Below, in pieces: positions 1 through 9,902 of a DNA stretch of 64,000 nucleotides (its first letter is position 1; every line of letters begins with the position of its first letter). A program made the translations under genes and the position numbers. The stretch spans positions 16,290,643 to 16,354,642 of the forward strand of contig CM072897.1 in NCBI GenBank assembly GCA_037013685.1, given 5' to 3'. This DNA comes from Acridotheres tristis (Eukaryota > Chordata > Aves > Passeriformes > Sturnidae). Below the pieces are notes generated by a model. That model made no database searches, was not told the DNA's origin, and saw only the letters and a program-made list of their open reading frames with translations.

Positions 1-370
1 GCCCGGCACGGCGTGTCCGGGACGCGGGGCTGCTCCAAAGGCGGCTCGGGCGCTGCAGGCCGGGCAGTGCACCAGGGTGGCTGTGCCACCTAGTGATGCT
101 TGCCATGTACTGTCGGAGCCCAGCGCGGCGGCCGAGCCTGGCACGGCCCGGCTCCAGCGCTCCCGCAGCCGCTCGGGGCACTGTCGCAGCGGCACGAAGG
201 GAACAGGAGCAGGGCAGCCCCTCTCCTGCAGCTCCCGAGCTACAGAAACAGCCCTTGGGCTTCGCAGCCGCCGAGCGTGTCCCAGCAGGTGCACAGGACA
301 GCCTCCAGCAACCGCGAGCAAGGAGCGACCGCACCATCACCAGGGCAGCATCGTCAGCTGCTGCAGAACG
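1..370. promoter_or_regulatory. CpG island, cut by the left window edge
   Basis: CpG dinucleotides are very dense from the first base to about 370 (roughly eleven in the first 72 bases), then drop abruptly into AT-rich DNA. Such islands in vertebrates usually mark promoters or first exons. Three overlapping + strand frames stay open here, which is expected in GC-rich DNA poor in stop codons, so I do not call a protein. I found no convincing splice donor on either strand inside the visible part, so the direction of any transcript is undecided. The true island probably continues to the left of the window. Confidence 0.6.
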
Positions 371-1940
371 TGCCTATTAACCCAGCAGCTATTTATGACT
401 GGGTTTCTTCTCCTTACACACTGAAGAGTTCGTCTTTTACACAAGACGTAATTACTTTGTTTACATTTTAAAAATTATGAAAACCTCCAAGTTGCAGGAT
501 AGTGCCCATCAAACCTAGCATCTTTGGTAAGAAAACCTTAGCATGTTCAGAGAGCTTTTTGTCCAAAGAGATCCTAAATGAGCTTACAAGTAAATGTAGA
601 GCAATAACCCTACCAGGAATGCACATGAAAAAAACTAACACACAAAATCTGACAAAAATCTCTAATTGCTTGTCTAATTACAAGCCACTCTGGCTGTGGT
701 AAGAACACAGTAGGTCTTTAACACATGACACACCATGCCAACACCGCAGAAACCCAAGTACTGCCCAAGCCTTCCTGCTCCTTAGCTCAAGCAAGAAGTG
801 AAAGCTTCCAGGAAAGAGGACTAAGGTCACAGAAATTCAAAGAAATGAAGCTAATGATCACTTAATATCTAATTAATCAAAAGGAAAGTATTCCAGTGGT
901 ATCACACTTTGTAGCTAGGTCACTCTCTGCACAGGTTGCCCACCTGCTTCCCAAATAACAACTTTAAATCACTAGTTCCCAGCTTCTCCCAGAAGCATGG
1001 GAGTTCCCCTATGCAAACACTGACACCACCTTAATAAACATCTGGCAAAATGACAGATATGATGATCTTCCTCTGACACAAAGGTAATGGCAAAAAAAAA
1101 AAAAACCAAAACAACAAAGCAAGAACAAAATCTCGTTCTACACATCAGGCACTTCTTGCTTTCTAAGTGCTCAGGAGTGCTCTGCCCACCTCCTGTGCCT
1201 GCCTGCAGCCCTAGCAGGTCTCTCAGGGCTGCACTGAGCTGTTCTGACACTTTTCTGTTTGCACAGCTATCAGCTACGTTTGTGTTGGTACAATTAGTGT
1301 TAAGACACTGATAGGAATCAGCCATTACATGCTACAATAGAAGTGACAGGCTGGACCATAACCTTGTAGCCTTAGAACTTGCAGAGTTTACAACCAAACA
1401 GTAAGATGGTAACGAGCTGTTGTAATAGACATTTTAATAGATTAATAGAAAACCTACATCCTGTTACAAGAGGAAGATTTTTAAATGGCCTCATTATCAC
1501 ATAGTGGACACAGAAACTTACAGTATGAGCAGTAAAGTCCTTTGTTGAATTACTTCAAACTCTTGACTAGGTGGATTTAAAATAGCACTCGAATTTAGGC
1601 CTATTACCTCTACCTCTTTATTTGCTGCTAAATGAAGACAAAACCAGGCAGCTGAGTAGAGCAGTTAGCCCTTATTCCAGGGCTATCAATAGACTGCAAT
1701 TGATTAAAAGGGGGGAGAGAGAGACATCTTGTACCACATTAAATTTCACCACAGTAACCCATACACATTTCTTTGAAATGCCAAGGGGCTTGGGAAGCTA
1801 AGCTCCACATCAAGTACCCTGAGGCACTTGGGTCTCTGGAAACACTGCAGCAAGTGGAACTTTGGAGCCTAAGCTGCTCTGCTGTTTACAGCTTTGTTCC
1901 TTTACATCCTTTCCACTTCAGCGAAGTAGCAATCCAATAT
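371..1940. other. Unique non-coding DNA
   Basis: No gene, recognisable repeat or strong paired splice signals were seen. The stretch is AT-rich unique sequence apart from the A-rich tract listed at 1091-1119. Confidence 0.6.
1091..1119 (+). repeat. A-rich tract
   Basis: A run of 14 A (1092-1105) is followed by A broken by single or paired C. It is one of a recurring class of A/C tracts on the + strand. No retroposon body was recognised upstream, so it may be a simple low-complexity tract rather than a retroposon tail. Confidence 0.85.
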
Positions 1941-2079
1941 TTAATTTCAGTTCGGCCTCAATTATGGCCCTTCTCGAAGTTGACCATGACTTCCTAATTG
2001 TTTTTTCTGCCCTCAGCTTTCACACTCCAATTAGATATGAAATGCTCTCCAGCTGCACCTTCAGTTCACACACAATTAG
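1941..2079. promoter_or_regulatory. Candidate conserved enhancer with homeodomain cores
   Basis: Five TAATT/AATTA cores occur in about 140 bases: TTAATTT at 1941-1947, CAATTATGG at 1959-1967, CTAATTG at 1994-2000, CAATTAG at 2028-2034 and CAATTAG at 2073-2079. The intervening sequence is not low-complexity. Clusters of such cores are typical of developmental enhancers bound by homeodomain factors. Function and conservation are inferred from composition only. Confidence 0.3.
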
Positions 2080-3635
2080 GGGATGCACAGAAAAGCAGGG
2101 CTGCCTGGTGACAGAGACATTTCCTGTGTTAAAACGGTAGGAAATGTGACACATCCTTAAGAGCACAGCTTGACAAAGCACGTAATCCCAGCCTCTCCTA
2201 CACGACAAATGTGAGGACACTGGAGCGAGTTACCTGACTTCTCACTGCTCACTTGCAAGAATTATTTGTAGGGGGGAAGAGGAGGTGGAGAGCATCGAGC
2301 TCAGTAACCAATTAAATTACTTATCTGAGTTCTGCTAAAGAAGAGAGGTGGAGAAAGGTCACCTCCTTTTCTAAGTGCCCTCACTAAGTCTAAAGGTTTC
2401 ACTGTACTAAGAGAAAACAGAAAATACAATTGCTTACTTAGAAATTGTTTTTTAAAAACCCCAAGCAATTTAAAACATAACTTCTATCTCCTATTCCTTC
2501 AGCACGTGTCCATTCAGAAGTCTTTCACTATTTGTTGTGTGACTGATAAACAAGCATTTTCCTCCAAACTAAAGAACCTTTTAGAAAAACAGATTTCTCA
2601 CCCAAAATAACGTTTGAAAACCACTACATTTAGCTTTCTCCAATCACATTTGCTGCATCCACACAGAAATTAAAGTCTTCATACAAAGGTACAGCATTGC
2701 CTCAAGACACAGGTCTTGAAGAGAAGGAGAAGAACCAAGAGTACAACTGTTTCAAAAACATTTCACTCAGGCATTTGCAATTACACTACAGTTCATTCCA
2801 GAAATCAGAACGGATATTCAGGATTATTCAAGACCTCCAAAAGATTTGTATACAAGTGTTTTTCTCCCTTCACATTCGTCTTTCACAAGACTGAGCACAA
2901 CTCGAATCAGGGTCTCATGCACAAGTAGGTAAAGGTAATGCTGGTAGATGTAGTGCTATTTAAAGTATCCATAGCAATCCCTGTTCTTTCTCCCCAGGGA
3001 GTGGAAGGCAAAGCCTTCCTGCAGGAGGGGTTATGCTCCCACAAGCACCCAAAGCACACAATTACCAAGTGCTTGTAGCTGCAGCAGGAACTCTAAACCA
3101 GCCCCTTCTCTCATCCTTCTGAAACCACTCTAGGTGCATCCTTGAAAAGGCACTGACTTTAATGGTATAAAATTCAACAAGACTTGAAATTAACCTTTTA
3201 GTGAATCTTTCACATTCAATGTGAAATAACAGAGCAAGTTGTGATGTGACATTTTTGTAGGTGAAAACATCAAAGGCAGCCCTGCCACAGACTGATCTAC
3301 CTTTGAACACCCAAGGGTATCTGAGACTGCCAAGTCTCTGTAGACTAGACAGAGAGAAAGAAAAAAGGAAGAGAAAGAGATCTAAGATATTCCACTATTT
3401 AAGGTGAAGCCATTTTAACTAGGATTTAATTCAATCTTTTACACTTTGTTACTGCTGGTGGTTTTTTAATACACAGTCAAAAGAGAAGATCAGGATAAAA
3501 GGAAAAGAATATTATTTCTGACTGTCAGGCCATAATAAGGCATAAATACATGAAAATTTAACTGGCATCACTTATTCTTTCCTTCCTCCTTAACATTCTT
3601 GCCTTAGGTATTTCTTTCTATTGGAGTTATGCAAT
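2080..3635. other. Unique non-coding DNA
   Basis: No supported gene or mobile element. A pyrimidine-rich acceptor-like site ends at 3607 and a consensus donor (AAAAG|GTAAGT) starts at 3734, but the interval between them is dominated by poly-A, so no exon is called. Confidence 0.55.
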
Positions 3636-3696
3636 AAACAAACCAAAAAAAAAAAAAAATCAAAAAAAAAAAACAACCCCAAAAACAGAAAAAGAA
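3636..3696 (+). repeat. A/C-rich low-complexity tract
   Basis: Two A runs (15 A at 3645-3659 and 12 A at 3662-3673) are separated by a TC and followed by A with CCCC interruptions. It is a simple low-complexity tract and no retroposon body was recognised beside it. Confidence 0.9.
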
Positions 3697-5280
3697 ATGA
3701 GCAGTACCAGCCTTTCAAAGGGCTGCAGAAAAGGTAAGTACCTGTCTAATAACTCAAAGAACTGAATTAATGGACACTGACTACTCTTGTCCTTTCTCCC
3801 AAGTACACATATTAAATGTTCTTCCTGGAGTTGAGACTGGGGGGCTTGCTGGAGTCAAGTCCCTCTTGAAAGCACTCCTAGTAAGATCCCCTTCCCACCC
3901 TCCTGTGCTCTGGCACAAGAAGAAATGCTAGTCAAATTTCTGGCTTGCAGCTCCCCCTGTGCTAAGGGGGCACCTTTGGCACACCCAGACGTGCCAAGTC
4001 CCTGACCCAGAGAGCTGTGACCAGTGAACTCATGAAAAATTCAAATTGTTGTTACCAAAATGGTGCACTACTGGATCCTACAAGGTTACAAAGCATAGTG
4101 AGTGATAGGAAAATAGCCTTTATTCATAGAGTTTTCCTTCAAAGTGAAAACACCAAATGTGAGATGTTATTGAATCAAATCACACAGCCTGGTCCATCCT
4201 GTATGAGCTGTTATATTTTGGGTGCTAGAGCTGGGCTGTGGCTCTTTGAGTAGGGCTTTTCTGCTCCAACTGCAGCAGAAACCAGGTCAGCTCAGAGGGA
4301 CCTGGGGCTGGCCCTCCTGGTTCTGCTTGAGAGCTACAGCAGAGCAATCTCAGGCTACCTGCGTCACCTTTCAGCAATAAAGCTGTGAAGAAAGCTGTAC
4401 CTTGACACACAAAGAGGTTACATTTGCCAGGTATGGCACCTGGCTGGCAAGTCAGCACCTCTTCCTGCTAACAAGTCAAGTGCTTTATTTAAGGAAATGT
4501 GCTATGGCAAAAGGCAGGAAGGAAAGGGAGAAAGGAAGGAACAGGAGAAAGGAAGGAAAAATCACAGATTGAAGAGAAGCCCAGAATATCCACAGGATAC
4601 TGTACAGGCAAGTAGGAAAGAAGGAAATGTGAAAGCCCACTTCTAAAGTTGAAATTTTTGTAGCAAGTTGATTAAACCATACATTCTCTGAGAAGCAGCA
4701 CGCTCCCTAAGGAGCTTATGGCAGAGTAGTAAACAGCAAAACCAGGAGCAGCCCCAAACTTTGCTTGGGTTTGAGTCACAGACTCTGACTTTCTGAACAG
4801 TGGAGGTCTGCAGAAAAAAAACAAGAGTCCACATTTCTCACACTTGACCCAGAACACATTGCATGACAATAGAGAGGTTTTCAAAAAGAACAAGATGAAG
4901 ATGTAACACACAAATTACCTCCATGCCAATATCCAAACCCAGCCTCCCAGAGACAGTGGAACTTGTGTCTGACATATACTGATGACATTTTGATAGCTAA
5001 GGCTATTAGAGAACATGCCAAGAAGCAGAGAGAGAAGAGAGTAAAGAGAGGGAAATTTGCTACTGCCTTCAAATTAATAACAACTTCTTCATAATGAATA
5101 ATTCCAGCTCAGCTGTGCCTGAACTTCTTCACAAACTAGGTCCTACAAAAACCTGTGAGGAGCCTTGACCAGGAGGAGATCTCTCACACCTCCTTCAAGA
5201 GCAATGTGAAATGAAATGAAAAAGTCAAGAATTCTTAAATGGTCTCTTTTCTGTAACAGCTTGAATCTATTTGAACTTAC
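3697..5280. other. Unique non-coding DNA
   Basis: Nothing supported beyond the GGAA-rich tract at 4516-4561. Short open frames on the - strand at 4643-5072 overlap in several frames and match nothing I recognise. Confidence 0.55.
4516..4561 (+). repeat. Impure GGAA microsatellite
   Basis: A nearly pure purine tract of GGAA and GAAA words with a single interrupting C. It is a shorter relative of the larger tract at 56376-56455. Confidence 0.85.
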
Positions 5281-5355
5281 CTTCAAAAAGATCCTGAGAT
5301 CTCACATAATGGGGAAAATTATATGATACAATTTCTCATGGCTCTTTCACAGTCA
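5281..5355 (-). other. Exon-like interval, non-coding in all frames
   Basis: Reading the - strand, a strong pyrimidine tract ending in TCTCTTAG precedes the interval, and a consensus donor (TTGAAG|GTAAGT) follows it. The 75-base interval has stop codons in all three frames, so if it is spliced it would be part of a non-coding RNA or a poison exon. No neighbouring exon was proven. Chance pairing of good splice signals is common, so confidence is low. Confidence 0.2.
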
Positions 5356-5889
5356 CTAAGAGACAGTGGAAGAAAGACAACTTGGAAGCGAGCTGAGGTA
5401 CAAAGCCGTAGATGAAGTTGCTAATTCTCACCCAGCTTTATCCTACACATTGTGGCATCTTGACCTTGATTTCATCTCTGTCAATGATAACTTCAATGCA
5501 GCAAAGATTTTTCTGATGATCATTTTCTTTCTCAGAGTCTGCAGTGCCACAGTAGAGGTAGGATATGTTTTCATGCTTGAAAAAGCTGAACAGTTAAGTT
5601 TAAGATCAAAACCGTCAGTTTTTATCCTACTCGAACACAAAATTGTGACATTTTGAAAAAAAATTTCATTTGAAATGCTCATTGATGCACCAGCAAAGCT
5701 CTCAAAATCATCTTAATAGCAGGAGCTAGGTGTTGACTAGGTGGATTGAAGCCAAATCAGCAAACCCCCAGCAGCAGAGCACAGACTCCTGTTTTCATCA
5801 GACCTCCTGAATCACCAGCCAAGGTTCCTGCCATCTGCATTAGTTCTTCTTTTTATTGCACAACAACTGGAATTGCAACTTACTCTTAC

Positions 5890-5938
5890 CTGCTCCTCTA
5901 AACTGCCTTTTCAGCTTTCATCTTTGGAAAAAGAGTTA
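5890..5938 (-). other. Exon-like interval, non-coding
   Basis: On the - strand a T-rich acceptor (the reverse complement of the adjoining A/C tract, ending TTTTTTAG) and a donor GAGCAG|GTAAGA flank 49 bases that are stopped in all frames. The acceptor owes its strength to the low-complexity tract, which makes coincidence likely. It lies 534 bases upstream (in - strand sense) of the similar interval at 5281-5355. Confidence 0.12.
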
Positions 5939-5953
5939 CTAAAAAATAACAAT

Positions 5954-6024
5954 CAAACAAAACAAAAAAAAACCAAACAAAAACCAAACAAAACAAAAAA
6001 AAACCCAACCAAACAAAAACAAAC
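5954..6024 (+). repeat. 71-bp tract made only of A and C
   Basis: No G or T occurs in 71 consecutive bases. The pattern is AAAC and AAACC words with short A runs. It is the longest strictly A/C tract seen in the window and belongs to the recurring + strand class. Confidence 0.9.
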
Positions 6025-9000
6025 TCCACAAAACAGCAAATATAGGACTTTACGCCTCAAGCTGCATTTCTAATGAGTCAAAAATTTAGTATCATAGCAC
6101 ACCACAAATTGCAACAACTTACCAGCACAGGATGATATGATCAAGGATGGAATGTCTCTTTATGTCCCATTATCTCTTCTTATCACTCTCTAAGTAAGGC
6201 CTGTTATGTTTTTGTGTAGCTGCATTGCTAAATTCTAAGAGAAAGGAAAAAAGAGGCTTGGCTGTGGCCCAGAGCTGAGTTTCTGAAGGCTGTCCCAACT
6301 CTTGGGCAGGGCTTCACATGAGGCCCCAGCTGAGGCTGGTCAGGGCCATCAGTGCAGTCAGGGCACTGCCAGAGCCTAACAGGCATCAGCTGGCATCACA
6401 TCAATGGAGGAGACAAACAGGAGGGATCTGCTCTGGAGCACTGCTTAAACAGAAACTTCTGCAACATGGCACTTTATGTGTGCAAGTTGCTAGTGTTTTT
6501 GTTCCAAAAAGCAGATAAAGAGACTGAAATGAGGCTTGTGGGACCGTAGCCAGCTTCCTTGATACATAGAGTCTCTTTCTTACTTAATTTGAAATAAAGT
6601 GAAAAAATTAAGAAAAAAGAAAATAGAGATATGAAGATTTTATCAGCCATGTTTTGGGGGAAAAAAAAAGGCATTGTGGGTTGTGAGGGGGAAGACAGAC
6701 ATGAAGATTCATTCGGAAATGAATGAATCTCTGATGCATTCTGGTATCAGGAATGTGAATGGGTGATTAGACAGTGCTGTAGTGTCAGGCATCAGCCCTG
6801 CATGCCTAAAAGCCTGATGTCTGAAGACACACAAACAAGTGCACGCTAGCAAAATATTTATTGATGCCTTCTACCCCACTGCTTCAGTGACAGTCCCCAG
6901 GGTCACTGCTCAGAGCCAGACTGACACAACACCATAGAGGAAAACACAGCCCCAGCAAAACGTTTTACAGGCCCCAATCCTAGGAATAGAAATTGGGGGC
7001 AGGCATTGATGGAGGGTGTTGCTGCTCTCCTCTGAGCCACACCTCTTCCAGCAATTTATCAGAAGGCACGGTAGCCAGGGGAATGACTCTTCCTGCCTAC
7101 AAATTAAAATTCTGCCTCTAGTGCTGTGGAGAGGTTATGGCTCTGCCTAAGTTTCTGAAGAAACTGGTGATTTGGAATTACCAAAGGCTAACTTGGAAAT
7201 GGACTGGTTAATAGAAACTTTTTCAGAAATCTCTCCCATTTCTATTGGAGTAGCTTCTCAAGGGCACGTGGGCTTCAATCAAATAATTTAGTGGGAAGAG
7301 AGGAATAAAGCAATAAAAATGGATAGTGCAGGGATATTCCACTGTAGAAAGAGAAGGAATTTTCACATGTTCATAGCAGGTACACTCAGAGTAGATTCTG
7401 ATGAACCTGCTTCTTCTGTTGTAGGCCAGAGATTGCAACACACAATACTGGAACAGTTAATATAACTTTCTGGTTTTTACAGCCAGAGACATTAACCTGA
7501 CAAAGCACAACAGTTCATAACATACTGTGGCTTAAATGGAAGTGTGTCTGAAGACACAATAAAATGACTAATAACTAGTAGATTGTTTAGATTCTGATAG
7601 GATAACAATAAATCATTCCCAAAAAAAGGGGAGTTACCACATGTTCAAATTTCTGAGCAGGAGACTTCTGCACTCTGTTCTTTCCTGCTCATGCACTGGA
7701 CTGAATGCATTGCACTCTCACACTACATCCATGGCCATGGACTCAAGCAGAGGCAGCATCAGGCAGTGCTACTGCTCCAGCACATGCAGATCTGCAAATC
7801 CACAGCCCAATTCCTTCCTTTTCACTTGTGCAAAATTTCCACTGGGAGACAAGAGACACACTGAGAAAACCTGGGCTTGTGGCAGCTCTAAGTTTGTGTG
7901 AATCCAGCCACACAACATCACAGACAGGCTTCCCACACCATACTGGTTGTGCACATTCCCTCCGTCTTTCCACAAACCTGGACTCTTTGGTGGTTCAACA
8001 GAACAAAAGAGAACTAGGGATACAAAGAAAGATTTGTCAAAGATTGTACAACACAAAACCTCTACGGGTTGTTTGAAGAATGATGAAAAGAACATTAGAG
8101 TGAATAGCATACATGTCCTCAATGCGTTTAATGTCTGCTCAGTTTAAAGAAAAGGTGTCAATTTTGTTTCTGAATTGATATAAGCATTAGCCTTCACTTT
8201 TCTCTCCTCAATTCTGTGTAGACATTCCTTAACTAAGAACTAGCTGTGGGCTGGTACAGCAGAGAAAGACAAAATCCCAATTTACCTGAAATATCAATGC
8301 AAGATCCAATTTACCACTGGGATATACCTCAGGTCACACACACAAGTAGCAAGTGCATTTAAATGTTTGCTTTAAGTCCAACTGCTGTCTGCCTTTATCT
8401 TTGGAGAAAAATGGTCTTCAATAATAAAGCAGAAGAAAGAATGTCCTTCGAGAGAGTCCAGGGTTTCTCAGAGATTCTAAAAATTATAAAATGAAAAATC
8501 ATGACAGTTTTGAACTAGCTCTCAGTCAATAAGAGGATTTTAATGCTTGTGTGAACTACTAGTCAGAATCCTCAGTCTCTGGGACAAAGATGGAAAAAGC
8601 TAGAAAAATCTAAAGAGCTTTATCCTGCCATATAAATGGGGTCTCTGAGGCTTGCTTAGATCTAGGTACTGAATTTATGCCTTCCAAGTTGCCCTCCCCA
8701 GAAAAAATGCAAAAAAACCTCCCAGTGTCCACTGTCAGTATGAAGTCTGTAGAATGGAATATTCTTATTGAATATCCTGGTAGTAAAAAATACAAAACAG
8801 GAATTAATGACATCAGGACTTTCTCTGAAAACTGCACTGTGCAAATTTGACATTTTCTCAGTGTAACATAATTCCAAGTGAGATACTTGCAGAGGTGCCA
8901 TTTTCCTACCATGTTTTCAATACACATTTTCTGTTTTCTAAATAGGTCACATGTACTAAGCAAAGAGACTCCTCTGTAAGTAAAGCATTAGCAATATTAC

Positions 9001-9734
9001 AGGATCAGCCATTCCATTACAAGCTACTTGAATACAAGAGAGATGATTTACAAAGCTCAACACATGTGGGTGCTTTCTCCTGTTTGAAAAAGTTAGCAAA
9101 GCTGACTGTTGTCTGAAAACAGCAGATTTGTTGGAGAATTTTTCACACATCAGTTTTAATTTAGAATAGCTTGCCATCAGAGGAGCCACTCAGACAAGAG
9201 GGAGCATACATCCTTCAAAAGCCACCCAACTGCTTAATGGAAAAATAATACTAAACAGCAAATTACTCCCATTGGAGTTACTGCTCAACACCCTCCACCA
9301 GCCTCTCTCCAGAGGGATAGTGGCCAAAGGCTTTCAGAACAAAGCCAGACCACCCCACTAGTGGCTTGGGCTGGCTTTGTGCAGTGTGTGTAGGTGACTG
9401 AGCACACAGATTTCCAAGGAACAACTGCCTGGCCCATTCTGTAGTCCCTGCTGCAAAGTGTCCTGAAAGTCAGCACAAAAAAATACCATGGAAAATGAAC
9501 GTGCCTGGTCTTGCATTGCATCTCCTTTCTTCTGTTTTGCCACAAATCAAGAATAGGCACTGATACCATATTAAAAATTAGAGATGCAGGTGGCATGACA
9601 TATACAGGGTTACCTATACTTATCGTACAATAGGGCAAAAAAAAGCGGGAAAGAGAAAAATAATTAATACTAGAAGTATAAATGGCAATTTATGAGCCAC
9701 TCCCCTCTGGGGAGTTATTCCTGCTGTCACTAAG
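6025..9734. other. Unique non-coding DNA
   Basis: No gene or recognised repeat. Several 60-120 residue frames around 7640-8150 overlap on both strands and show no domain, which is the expected pattern for random openings. Confidence 0.55.
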
Positions 9735-9902
9735 GTCTGGATGCACAGCACAGAAGTGTCATCAGCCTGACCAAAGCCAGGCTGTCAGGTAGGGCAGAGC
9801 AGCAGTGGAGCAGGGCCTACAGCATATCTCCGTGCAGAGTCCTCCCACTTGGTCTCTGCTTTTGGTTACCTGCATACTTTGTTACCTTTTTTAAAAGAAC
9901 AG
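9735..9902 (+). other. Exon-like interval with an open frame
   Basis: A good acceptor (pyrimidine-rich, ending TGTCACTAAG) and a near-consensus donor (GAACAG|GTGAGT) flank 168 bases. One frame is open across the whole interval and for about 95 bases beyond the donor. It has no ATG and follows an in-frame TAA upstream. An internal alternative donor (CTGTCAG|GTAGGG) lies near 9795. The translation resembles no protein I know. A chance interval is the more likely explanation. Confidence 0.17.

Noticed and set aside
77..471. Three overlapping + strand frames of 95-123 codons in the CpG island
   Set aside because: All three frames are open at once, as expected where stops are rare. Composition is A/R/P/S-rich without a domain.
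3608..3733. Exon-like interval between a strong acceptor and AAAAG|GTAAGT
   Set aside because: The interior is mostly poly-A low-complexity DNA, so the open frame is an artefact.
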